Assembly (NCBI GenBank): GCA_023014335.1
Contig: JAECYW010000011.1
Span: 496,001-560,000 of the forward strand
Source of the DNA: Galerina marginata
Lineage: Eukaryota; Basidiomycota; Agaricomycetes; Agaricales; Galerinaceae
DNA: 64,000 nt
Reading direction: 5' to 3'
Position 1 is the first letter of the stretch. Each line of letters opens with the position of its first letter. Under the pieces are notes generated by a model, which had not been told where the DNA came from, did not search any database, and was given only the letters and a program-made list of their open reading frames with translations. Position numbers and translations under genes: made by a program. Shown here piece after piece: positions 11,976 to 22,521 of the stretch.

Positions 11976-12815
11976 GCGCCTGTATTTTGGAGTAGAGATT
12001 TAGGCCGACGCCAATTTTGAGCGCGGTGTAACCTACTAGGAAGGTAAGACGACTTCTAGAACATCCCAAACCTTCGCCCACAATTGCACGACTTTACAGA
12101 AAGCGAACCAGTTGAATCATCAGGCCCGAGGTCAATGTAAGGTACGCCTAAGTTGGTAGGTCCAGCTGGATAAGCGAGTAGAGAAGAGACGAAAAGAAAC
12201 CAGGTGGAGTGTCAGACACGGATTTGAAAATTTTTGAGGACAACCTGGAGCTTTGTGCTTGACCGAGCAAGAAAAATAGCAGCATGCTTTCTCGTAAAGC
12301 ACGGGGCGCATCCGGCAAGAAATACAGATCGAATGAGATGGACCGTGGACGGAGGGGTTGGCGAATGGGCAAGACAGAAAAAGGCAGCATGCTCACTGCT
12401 CAGCAGCCAGATTTTTTTCGGCGTCACGTGGATGTGAGCGGTCGCAATTCTCCGCAATTCTCAGTGCAGTTTCACAACTTGAACTTTCACGTCTGGTATA
12501 TTCGCGCTCCTTTACTTCTCGCTCAATCATCGCAGAAATCTCATCGCTCAAGAGGAGGTTTGGGTTTGCTGTGGTTATTATCTTACCTCAGTTCTTTCTC
12601 CTCCATCGACACTGTCAAGGAAACAAAAACCAGACTCTGAGACTCAGAGACCAATGCCATGGAGAAATCACCATTATCTTGCCTAATGATATGAACAAAC
12701 GAAAGAAAGGTATTCAATACATAGCCTGCATCTAGTCTAAGTCCTTGTGTTGCCTCAATAACATAACATATCCCTAGACCCCGTCCCACCAATGAATCCA
12801 CAACCGCTTACTATC

Positions 12816-13709
12816 TCACTTGAAGTACGTTCCCTTCTCGAGATCCTTAATCAATCCAGGGCCAGTTGGCGTCCAACCCAACTCCTTCTGAGTCTTTGCG
12901 CTCGAGCACGGGCTATCAATCGAGAGAGGCCATGAAAAGAAACCGAAATGCGCTTGTGCCTCCTCAGACGTCTTGGAGACGACGTCCAGCTTCAACTGCG
13001 CTCCGATGGCCTCGGCGAGAGATTTTATAGTCACTGACTCGTCGCCAACCGCGTGATAGTTGGCACCCGCGCGGCCCTTCTCCAGCACCAGCCTGTACAA
13101 ACGCGCTGCATCCAATCGGTGCACCGCACACCAACGACTGGCTCCATCCCCAATGTATCCTGAAACGCCTTTATCCCGTGCGATCTTGATGATTTGTGGT
13201 ACGAAGCCGTGGTCCTCGTCGCCGTGGACGGATGGCGGAAGACGAATAATGGACACGCGTACGCCCTGCGACGCCAGGGCCAGCGCTGCAAGATCTGAGA
13301 GTGCGCGCGGTGATATCGCGGTAGCGGGGTCAACCTCGTCGTCTTCAGTGCCGAGGCGGCCAGTCGCGAGGCCCAATATGCCCGAGGTAACGACGAATGG
13401 CTTTCCGGATCCGACGAGCACGGCACCGATCGCTTCAATCGCGGCCTTGTCTGTTGCGCAAGAGGCGGCGAAGTTGGACCAGTCGTGGACGAAGGCTGTG
13501 TGGATGACGCCGTCGGCTTCGGAGGCGCCTTTTTGTAGGACGTCGAGATCGGTGAGGGTGCCCTGGAGGGCCTGGACACCGAGGGCGGAGAGTGATTTGA
13601 CCCCTTCTTCTGAACGGACGAGGCCTACGACCTCATGGCCATTGCTGATCAGCTCTTTGACGACGGCGGAGCCGACGAAGCCTGTAGCGCCTGTGACGAA
13701 GACCTTCAT
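12816..13709 (-). CDS. atypical/extended SDR, NAD(P)-dependent epimerase-like
   Basis: Single exon of 297 aa starting ATGAAGGTCTTCGTC. The N-terminal Rossmann motif TGATGFVG (residues 7-14) and GHEVVGLVRS follow the NAD-dependent epimerase/dehydratase pattern. The usual YxxxK catalytic pair is missing where it would be expected (SPRALSDLAALALA), so this belongs with atypical SDRs that use other residues or act as reductases/sensors. The C-terminal half carries WCAVHRLDAARLY, typical of the family. It is unrelated to the duplicated cluster and sits just left of it. It is one of few intronless genes in the window. Confidence 0.9.
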   Translation of the reverse strand: MKVFVTGATGFVGSAVVKELISNGHEVVGLVRSEEGVKSLSALGVQALQGTLTDLDVLQKGASEADGVIHTAFVHDWSNFAASCATDKAAIEAIGAVLVGSGKPFVVTSGILGLATGRLGTEDDEVDPATAISPRALSDLAALALASQGVRVSIIRLPPSVHGDEDHGFVPQIIKIARDKGVSGYIGDGASRWCAVHRLDAARLYRLVLEKGRAGANYHAVGDESVTIKSLAEAIGAQLKLDVVSKTSEEAQAHFGFFSWPLSIDSPCSSAKTQKELGWTPTGPGLIKDLEKGTYFK

Positions 13710-13795
13710 GTTGTGCTAAAATGGAGGATGTTTATATGTGGGGGAGGTTAAAAGTGAAAATGTGAACGATATCTGGTGTGAAGGTGAGAGGCTAG

Positions 13796-13803
13796 ATTAT
13801 ATA
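13796..13803 (-). promoter_or_regulatory. TATA box of the epimerase-like gene
   Basis: The minus strand reads TATATAAT about 90 bp upstream of the ATG at 13709. Position and sequence fit a core promoter; not proven. Confidence 0.45.
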
Positions 13804-14214
13804 TCTCCTGGCGATGTCCTGCATGACTCGATCTCATTAACACTGGGTATAAGATATCCGCGAAAATTGAGCCGAGAGAATACGTAGACATTCTGATTCA
13901 AGATGGTCATTCCACATCAAATCGCCTACCTCACCGGCAGCACTACGCAGACAACTCAACGAACAAGTCGAAAGGATTGCGCCGATTACTCAATTGCAAG
14001 TGACCAGTGATGCTCATTGCTGAAAGGACTGTCCCGGTACCCAATTCCTTGATAGCAATCACAGATGACGTCTTCACCTTTTAGTAAACTCAATTACGAA
14101 TTGCGTCTTGTCTTACGCAAACGAGATTACACCTCCTTGAATGCGGCACAATCGGGAACGAAGCAAATTTATTTTTAGATTGAAGCAATAACTGCGTCCA
14201 CTCTATCGACGACG

Positions 14215-14760
14215 TTGAGCAACTCTCTTCTTTATACACAAATCACGCTCTCAATGCTATGGCTACCGATTCTCACCTTTCTTATCAAATCCTCGAAGCC
14301 TTGAACTGGAAGATTCGATGATCTTGAAGCTTAATTTGAATGTGTGGCCCACGTCGCGTCAACGTCGTGCTCGCTTTCTTCACCATCCGACGGACCCGGT
14401 CTTATTAGCTTCGGGCCAGTGAGTGACAATTTGATTTAATTCAAGAGGTCTACTGACACACCTCCTCACTCACCAGTTTCCATTAGCCGGCTTTGATGCT
14501 CGGCTTCCTTTGTTGAATACCAAGATCTTGGCTTCCCCTCTGTTTGTAGAGAGCTGTTCATGTCGAAGATGGGAAGAAACTATACGAGTATTCAAAGGTT
14601 CGTCCTGCCATCGCCCTAGAGTTGAAAGTCAATATCGGTCAATGTTGGACATACCTTTTCTTGTAGAGCAATGTTCAACATTCGACATTCGAACCAACGT
14701 CGACGCTGCATGAACCGTCGATGTTCAATATGAAACATATGAACTTTCAATTCGTCTAGC
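14215..14760 (+). repeat. repeated small-gene fragment, copy a
   Basis: About 550 bp that recur at 15320-15870 and 29150-29680. All copies share coding-like words (cgctctcaatgct, tttcttatcaaat, tggaagattcg) and two intron-like segments: gtgagtg...ctactgacacac...ctcaccag, and one ending cttgtag before a caatgttcaaca block. Each copy has in-frame stops, so I read them as remnants of one spliced gene of unknown function. Confidence 0.5.
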
Positions 14761-14854
14761 CAGAAATCTAGGAACAGGACTACAATTTGTTTCGGTCGAG
14801 ATTCAGAGAAGGAAACAAGAAAAACGAAGGGGCGAACGAATCTGGAATACAAGA

Positions 14855-14995
14855 CTCATTTATCCAGCTCAGCGATATACTTCGTCTCCCGCTGCTTTGA
14901 CGACCGTGCCGAAATGAAGCATTGATATAGTCTACGTCGAAATGGGGAGGGGGAGAGTCTTCCCAGTAAGAACCTGGGTTAATTAACAAGTCTGA
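14855..14995 (-). pseudogene. flavin monooxygenase fragment 2
   Basis: Matches FMO exon 8 (atccagctcagcgatatacttcgtctcccgctgc region) and the start of the flanking intron (agtaagaacctgggttaat). It occupies the same place in unit A that the 28220-28815 fragment occupies in unit B, so it was part of the duplicated unit. Confidence 0.6.
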
Positions 14996-15319
14996 ACGAG
15001 TCGCATGAATTGTTTAGGCCGACGCCAATTCTGTTCTTGCAAATCAGAAAGGACCAGCGGCTGTAGAATAAATTTGAAGCAGCAGGTATTGCCGTAACAA
15101 GGAAAAGAGAGCCGATCTGAGGTGGAAATAATACTGGTGTTCATGTGGACTTTTCGAGGAGATAGAGCATCGCAACTGGGAAGGGAGTAAGTACCCTGCA
15201 ACGAAAGTTGTGATCATGAGAGTCAGCGAATGGGAAGACCTAAATTTGAAGCGGCGCTTCGGCATACAGATGTACCTGCACCTTCACTGCCTCCTCTCCG
15301 TCTCCCGCTCACCGATCAA

Positions 15320-15870
15320 CCATGATCTCCATGTCTGTTCTTTATACACGAACCGCGCTCTCAATGCTGTCACCACTGATCCCTACCTTTCTTATCAAAT
15401 ACTCAAAGCCATGAAGCTGGAAGATTTGGGGATCTTGATGTGTGGCCTACATCGCGTCAACGTCGCGCTCACCTTCTTCACCGTCCGATGGACCTTGTCC
15501 TATCAGCTTCAGGCTAGTGAGTGAACATTTTATTTGACTCAAGAGTTCTACTGACACACCTTCTCACTCACCAGTTTCTATTAACTACTCGTAGCTCCGA
15601 TGCTTGGCTGCCCTTGTTGTTTACCACTGGCAGGATCGCGAACGACCGAATTGGCTGCCCGTTGGTTTGTAGAAGGCTGTTTACATCGAAGAAGGGAAGA
15701 AACTACATGAGTATTCAGAAGTTCGTCATGCTCTCGTCCTAGAGTCAAAATCCGATGTTGAACATACCTTTTTCTTGTAGGCAATTTCAACATTCAGCAA
15801 CTGACAATCAATGTCGACCTTGCACCAACCATTGACGTCCAATATGAAACCTATGAACCTTTAACTCATC
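15320..15870 (+). repeat. repeated small-gene fragment, copy b
   Basis: Second copy of the 14215-14760 unit, 1.1 kb downstream in direct orientation. Its last block reads as an open exon (about 15779-15935) with TINVDLAPTIDVQYETY, the best coding evidence for this family. Earlier blocks contain stops. Confidence 0.5.
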
Positions 15871-16339
15871 TAGCCCGGCGTTTCCAGTACCACACCCCTG
15901 CCCCAAAGATGGTCCAAACCTCCAAGGACGCGTAGCTCCGCCTCCGCCTTCCTGCAGTCATAATCATGTACTGCAAGTTTGGAATGTTATCCTGGAGGCT
16001 GACATCGGCTTTCTTAACCGCCGACCCATCCCGACCGTCAACATGCTCGAGTCACTGCTGGCATTGACTATAACCTCCTTCAGAGTCCGTCAAACCCACC
16101 AATATCAATACCCGCCGTCGACCTACGTCGTATCTTCCTTCCCATGCCAACGTTTCCTCAACGAAAATCATCCTTCAACCAGACTCCCCACCTGCACCCT
16201 AGCCTTCTATAAACATCGCGAACCCCATGGAACGTGGACTCTTCGTATGAATTCGGACCTCAGATTGGACAGGCGCAGTTTATGGACTGCGGTAGGATTT
16301 CCTTGCGAGATTTGTCTTCGACCCCAGCGTCGAGTTTCG

Positions 16340-16672
16340 GGGTAACTATCCTACCGACTTCTTGCAGGAAATTTGCTGATATTCCACCTAGTCTTGTACG
16401 AAGATCATCGCCTAATCGCCTTCAAGTGCGACCATATCTACATTCTGTTCTTCCCGTCACGCCGAACGATGACGACCTCCTTCATCCTCTGGAAAATCTG
16501 CGAGCTATGTCGACACGTGTACCTTCGATCGCTTCCATACCCGTTTTAGGTCGCAGTTGGCGGGACTCAGGCCACCAGTACCAGCCTCGCCTATCTTTCA
16601 TTCCCTCAATCTTCCGTTTTTCTTCCAATACGACGAATGAAGAGCAGCTGCTGTCGGATGCGCATGACGATG
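16340..16672 (+). repeat. near-identical tract shared with 30204-30536
   Basis: These 333 bp differ from 30204-30536 by a single base that I can see (gaacga versus gaaaga), while sequence on both sides is only moderately similar. The tract lies in an open plus-strand frame (16234-16734, 166 codons, contains RVPSIASIPVLGRSWRDSG) that differs at its 3' end in the other copy. Coding status is uncertain; no domain recognised. Confidence 0.8.
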
Positions 16673-18448
16673 AAGCTGGGATCCTGGACCGCGGCAGCAC
16701 CGGCAGAGGGGATGTGCTCGGTACCGTTGCATGAGCCTGTGACGTGGAAGATCTAGAAGACGATGGGTGCTATTCTTTCGAGGAGTCAACTTTGGCGAAT
16801 CCGGGTCAAGGGCGCGAAGAGGGGTTGGAAGAGATTTGACACGATCGAGATCGTCTAACCTGGAACCAAGGGAGCGCCGACGACATATCACCTTCTTCCG
16901 AAGGTCGAACAGGTCCAGTCGTGCGATTTCCGAACACCAGCCTACAACCTCTTCATCAAGCCGTCCACGTCACCCAGACCCCTTCAAGGCTTCTCCATGT
17001 TACATCCCCAGCCAGCCCAGCCAACATCCTAAAAAGCATACTGGGCGGGTTCCATCGCATCCGCTCACCCTACCCAATGTCCCAGAGCCGACAACTTGTG
17101 CCAGCTTTCTGCGTCTTTGACGCGTCATTGTGTTACATCGCCAATTTTATAGATTACGTAATCACATGCCCGTTCCCCACTTCCGCTTGTTCCACCGTCG
17201 TCCATGCAGAAGGCTCCATCTCGACGCGAGTTCTGTCAACTTCAGCTCCTATTCCTGCTGCACCGGTGTAGACAGCAACGCTAGCTGCTGTATTCGACTT
17301 CGGAGCGTCGTTCAGATTCGTATCCGCTATTTCACCCCATCTTCGGTGTTCGACCTTATATTTCGGGCTTTTCTGTATGACCTTGTCGCTGCCGCTGCCG
17401 CTGCAAGTAGCGACGATGATGGATGTGAACTTGGACCTCCTTCATTGGCCTTGTTGTCGTTGATTACACCAAATCGAAAATCGAAACGATCTTCACGTTC
17501 GTTCAATGACATCCTTCCTTCGATTTTCTCGCTGGTTCCGGTGCCGGTGCAAATGCTGCAGATCGCCACGGTGGTGCTGGTGCCGTTTGATACGGATTCG
17601 AAGAAGTTAAATTGACACCCCAGTCGATGGCGACTTGCACTCTGATCATGTCTGCATAGACGGGTGGCGATTTCAACTTCGAGTTCGCCTTGGAGCTTGA
17701 AGGCGGGGAAATTTATACTGGTTACTGGTTACTACGACCGCCACGACTCCGAATATGCCACACATAGAATTGTCAAAAGTTGCAGCCACGACGGGCAGTG
17801 CGCCTTGCCCGTGTACAAAGTAGGACCTCTACTCTGCCATGAACATTTGTTGGACCTAAGCTCTGACATAGGACGCCTCCACTACCCTGCCACTGCTGAC
17901 GCAATTCGCAGCCTTACCACCCTCACCGCCATCGACGTCACTCTGCCTCTCCTCCGTCGTCTTCGATGCAATCGACGCCTACACAATACATGACCCACTT
18001 TTCCATCGATAGCCACGCGCTCCTCAGCCCTCCATTGTACACAAGTTCATAGTGAACACAGCCCAAAAATTTCAGACGGCACCGAGTGCATACTAGTAAA
18101 CTCAATTTACTTATGATAACCGAACATAATATGGTACATAGAATAGTAAAACCTCAACATCTGCGAAATCCAAAATGAATGGCCTTGATGGACTGATTGA
18201 TGCGGGAGTCGGTCTATTGGATGAGACATGAAGACGGAGGTCAAGAAGTGGTGAATGGCGGGGCATTGACAAAAGATGATGGAGACATCAAATGATCAAA
18301 ATGATGGTGCAACTTGAGAGGTCGAGCTTCTGGCGAGTAGATACGTTAGACTCTAAGCTAGAGGTGTATGAGCGGCAGCGCGTCCGGCTAAAGATGGCAG
18401 GGAGTAGGTCACTTGAATTAGAAAGTAATTGTGTGGTGGAAATAAATG
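16673..18448. other. duplicated, degenerate sequence upstream-side of unit A
   Basis: It aligns collinearly with 30537-32947. Open frames occur on both strands (for example a minus frame 17327-17569 with an Ala run and a plus frame 17664-17993 with VTGYYD...HDSEYATHRIV), but the frames are not conserved intact in the second copy. I see no supportable gene. Confidence 0.4.
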
Positions 18449-21400
18449 TCAACTCACTGATTGGCGGTCCTCAAGCAACTTCCGTATGACGGCATCTGCG
18501 ACATCATCCATATCTACTAAATTTACATCTGCCCCATTCTCCAACAGCAGTTTCACGATCGCCTCGTGAGCTTCAGAAGATGCCGCCTGGAGTGCGTTGC
18601 CGTATCGTCCTCCCTGCGCATTCACATCCGCCCCGTTCTCCAACAGCAGCTTCACGACCGCCTTGCGACCATTATAAGACGCCGCCTGGAGTGCGTTTCC
18701 ATATTCTCCTCCCCGTGCATTCACATCTGCCCTGTTCTCCAACAGCAGCTTTACAACCGCCTCGTCACCTTCAGAAGACGCCGCCTGGAGTGCGTTGCCA
18801 TCTGGTCCTCCCTGCGCATTCACATCTGCCCCGTTCTCCAACAGCAGCTTCACGATTGCCTTGTAACCTTCAGAAGATGCTGCATAGAGTGCGTTGCTGT
18901 CTGGTCCTCCCTGCGCATTGACATCCGCCCCGTTCTCCAACAGCAGCTTCACGAGCACCTCGTGACCTCTAGAAGACGCCGCCTGGAGTGCGTTTCCATA
19001 TTCTCCTCCCCGTGCATTCACATCCGCCCCGTTCTCCAACAGCAGCTTCACAACCACCTCATGACCATTATAAGACGCCGCATAGAGTGGGTTGCCGTCT
19101 GGTCCTCCCTGCGCATTGACATCCACCCCGTTCTCCAACAGCAGCTTTACAACCGCCTTGTAACCTCCAGAAGACGCCGACTGGAGTGGGTGGCCGTATC
19201 GTCCTCCCTGCGCATTCACATCTGCCCCGTTCTCCAACAGCAGCTTCACAACCACCTCGTGACCATTATAAAATGCTACCTGGAGTGCATTGCCGTCTGG
19301 TCCTCCCTGCGCATTGACATCTGCCCCGTTCTCCAACAGCAGCTTCACGATTGCCTTGTAACCTTCAGAAGATGCTGCATAGAGTGCGTTGCCGTCTGGT
19401 CCTCCCTGCGCATTGACATCCGCCCCGTTCTCCAACAGCAGCTTCACGACCGCCTCGTGACCCTCAGAAGATGCCGCCTGGAGTGCATTTCCGTATACTC
19501 CTCCCTGTGCATTCACATCTGCCCCGTTCCCCAACAGCAGCTTCACAACCACCTCGTGACCATTATAAGATGCCGCATAGAGTGGGTTGCCGTATACTCC
19601 TCCCTGCGCATTGACATCCGCCCCGTTCTCCAACAGCAGCTTCACGATCGCCTTGTAACCTCCAGAAGACGCCATCCAGAGTGCATTGGTGTTGCGGTAC
19701 AATCCTCCTTGCGCATTCACATCTGCCCCGTTCTCCAACAGCAGCTTCACAACCACCTCGTGACCTTCAGAAGACGCCGCCTGGAGTGTGTTTCCGTATT
19801 CTCCTCCCCGTGCATTCACATCTGCTCCGTTCTCCAACAGCAGCTTCACAACCACCTCGTGACCTTGAGAAGACGCTGCCTGGAGTGGGTTGCCGAGTCC
19901 TCCTCCCCGCACATTCACATTGGCTCCATCCCCCACCAGGTGTCTTGCTACCTCTCCGAATCCTGCCAATGAAGCATAATAAAGAGGCGAATGGACTATA
20001 GATTGGGTGAACGGCGTATCCCCGTCCATATCATTATCGATATCGTAAATCCGGATCCAGATTGTAAGAGGCGCCGTCTCAGATGTCAAAAGTCGCAATA
20101 TCAATGTCAGGAGTGTAGGGTCCATCCTCCCAAATTTTGTATGGTTGATCCAATATTCAGCTGAATACAGTGCGAGTGGCGAGGACTGAAGTAAAGCCTG
20201 CTTGTGTAACGGGGAGCGAAGTGCAGCTTGTGGGAAGGAGGCAAATGAGTCAAACTGTAAAAGGTAGGCGACAGAGATCTTTGCGATCTTCAGATGAGCA
20301 GCTTCCTCGTTGATGCTGAAATCTTTCTGGCGACCGGAGAGGAGGTACTCTTTGACTGAGAAATGAGAGAGCTTCACGAAACCTGTCTTTAAAGTCAGTA
20401 AAGGCTAAAATAAGACAACAGTACTTGCCTTCTGATTCGGTAACAAGACCTGAACACCTTTTCAGCATGTCCTGTGAATTTCGATATCGTTTACTTTTCT
20501 TAAAAACAGGTGCATTTTGTGAACTGAAGTCCACTGTAATGGCTTCTGCAATTTCGGCGACTTCCATTGGACGACTGGAAAATGATAACCACTCCAGGAA
20601 CGTCATCACATCAGTGCGATGCTTCTCATGAATTGCCTTCAGCATTCGCTCATAGATCTCGTCTAAACCCTCAGGTAGGTCTTTCATTTGCTGCGTTATT
20701 TCGTCTTCGCTTGAGCAGTTTTCCAGCTCAGCAAGCTGTAATGCAAGCCACCGAAACCTTAGCCCAATATCAGCAACAATAATCACACGAGGGACTGCTC
20801 GTTAAAGAGAGACGTACGATCCATCCGCGCCCTCCCTCAAGCCAGACTCTATTTCCCTTCGGGTATCTTTGTCGTATCCTCTGAATTTCAATTCGATTCG
20901 ATGCTCGAGATACTTGGCAATGTCCTGGTTTGCAGTCGCTTCGCCGATGTCAATCGAATGTGAATCGAGCGCTTCGAAAACCTTGTTAATATCTGGCTCG
21001 GGTCGGCTGGTGACTACCATGTGAAGATTTTTCACTTTTTGAGGCGTATTCGAGACAAGTTGATTGACCCAATCCAAGGTCTTTTCAATGTCGGTACTGG
21101 TACACTCGTCGAGGGCATCAATGACAATATATGCATGCGGGAAGCTGTCGAGAATATTGAGCAGAACCTCCTGAAGTTGACTGGCCGATGGCTGATGATG
21201 GTCTCCGATGCGTTTATATAGGTCTGCTAATTCGGTGGGAATACCGCCATGCTGGTGGGAGAACTGCCAAATGAGAGACCGGACGAGCTTGTCATGACGT
21301 TGTAGGTCGCGTTGTGAATCCCTTCCGTCGAAGAAGAAATACGCGGTTCCGAATGGCCCATTTTTCTTGGAAAGTTCATTGATAATTGAAGAACTGAGAA

Positions 21401-22111
21401 GACGGCCCGTCGATCTCTCTAATATACTTTCTGTGAAGAAGAGCCTCACCACAGAACACTTTTGCCGCTTCCTGCTATGGAATTGTTTAACACTTGAATT
21501 CACATTGCCAACTAAGAAGCTTACCTTTTCCGTGAACCCAAAAGAAACCAGGTTTTGCTTCCCAGTGACGGAATCGCTCTCCTTCGAGAAACCAGGAACA
21601 GGTATTGATTTGACGTATTTCATCCGCTTCATTGCGGTTCCTAGAGCTGTCGGGAGGGGATAACCACTTTCGAATCTTTTCCTCTGGGAAAGTAAACGGA
21701 TCAATGTAATTACTGAAAGCGACAGGGACTCGAAAGTACCTAGCTTGTCGTCCTTGATTATCTTTAACTCCCGTCCTATACCCATGTGATTGCATTACAA
21801 AGAAGTAGTCGTCATACAAGTAAAGCGTACCGATTGCTTCAAGTTGGTCGTCACTGGGTACATTGAAGATCTCATTGGAATTATTGTTTCCGCCAACAGC
21901 GCAGCCGATGAATGGCCCGTTGAAAGTATGGCCCAGGGCTTGGAATGAGGACGCTTGGGACCTATTGGAGGACTCCGGCGAGGTAGCATCCCGGCTGGGC
22001 GCACGGGACCGTTTTGAGATACGGAAGTCGGATTCCTAAGCGCGTGTTAGATAGGGACAATCGGGTCTGGCATCAGGATAAATGAGGTACCTCTCGCTTT
22101 TGCCTGTTCAT
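18449..22111 (-). CDS. NACHT NTPase with C-terminal ankyrin array (NLR-like), unit A
   Basis: Seven exons: 22111-22091, 22035-21831, 21728-21525, 21474-21450, 21393-20818, 20757-20429, 20382-18449; 1097 aa, all in frame. The third exon's 5' end is the weakest point (acceptor at 21729 or 21744). The intron at 20428-20383 uses a GC donor, as does its paralogue. Walker A GKAGSGKS (about 142-149) is split by introns; Walker B YIVIDALDEC (about 240-249) and TSRPEPDI follow. A winged-helix-like linker precedes 15 ankyrin repeats (about 585-1080) of mostly 33 residues with consensus ALQAASSxGHEVVVKLLLENGADVN. Such fungal NLRs are thought to act in non-self recognition or cell death; the role here is inferred. 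The full-length frame argues for function, unlike its unit B paralogue. Confidence 0.85.
18510..20010 (-). repeat. array of 15 ankyrin-encoding 99-bp repeats
   Basis: Tandem 99-bp units inside the last exon of the unit A NLR. Several units are nearly identical at DNA level (words such as tctgccccgttctccaacag recur at almost every period), which suggests recent homogenisation or expansion. Variation concentrates at the HEV/YKA/DEA and EGH/YNG positions, the exposed part of the repeat. Confidence 0.9.
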
Positions 22112-22521
22112 CTGAATAATTTGGACAGAAGGGACAACAAGAACACGGCAGAATGTCGAGAACTTATAGATGCAAAGGAAGAGGGGCGAAGGAAATGATG
22201 TAGGTCGCGTTAAAATGAGTAAGGGGAATGAGGCTGTGTCCTAATACAGATCGATTGCCATCTGTTATAAAGTCTGTGACGACTTCCTAGCTGTGTCCTA
22301 GGAAGCTGTGTCCTTGAACTGCCACAGTTTGTCGCCTGTGTGCTTAATCACGGAAGAAGTTACGAGTCCGATGTTAGGAGGACTCGTCATATGGGCAGTT
22401 ACCAGCCAAAAATTTGGCCATCACGACACAAATCTGTCCTGAGTTCATCTAGACCGACAAGGAAATTCAAAATCCCAATCATCATCCGTACGAAACCTAG
22501 CCGGCACTTAATAAATATCTT
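22112..22521. other. NLR-FMO intergenic spacer, unit A
   Basis: It aligns with 37641-37977. It is the promoter side of the NLR and the 3' flank of the FMO pseudogene. A gctgtgtcctaggaagctgtgtcc repeat-like word appears in both copies. Nothing coding seen. Confidence 0.4.

Larger units (their letters stand above)
8822..12815. other. 4-kb gene-poor, AT-richer stretch
   Basis: No gene model with consistent splicing could be built. Short open frames (for example 9134-9346) have no recognisable domain. Two relics are listed separately: a stop-interrupted coding-like segment at 9651-9954 and a monooxygenase fragment at 11831-11975. No LTR, TIR or tRNA seen. Confidence 0.4.

Noticed and set aside
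13060..13719. 219-codon plus-strand frame
   Set aside because: Antisense to the well supported epimerase-like gene; GC-rich third positions create the open frame.
17664..17993. Possible conserved gene (VTGYYD...HDSEYATHRIV) in both units
   Set aside because: The words are shared because the DNA is duplicated, but length and frame differ between units and the opposite strand is equally open; no independent coding evidence.
18566..19972. 468-codon open frame antisense to the ankyrin array (Leu/Gln/Arg-rich repeats)
   Set aside because: It mirrors the 99-bp repeats on the other strand. The repeat period is a multiple of three, so a stop-free antisense frame propagates automatically. No start context, introns or domain; a shorter equivalent appears opposite the unit B array.
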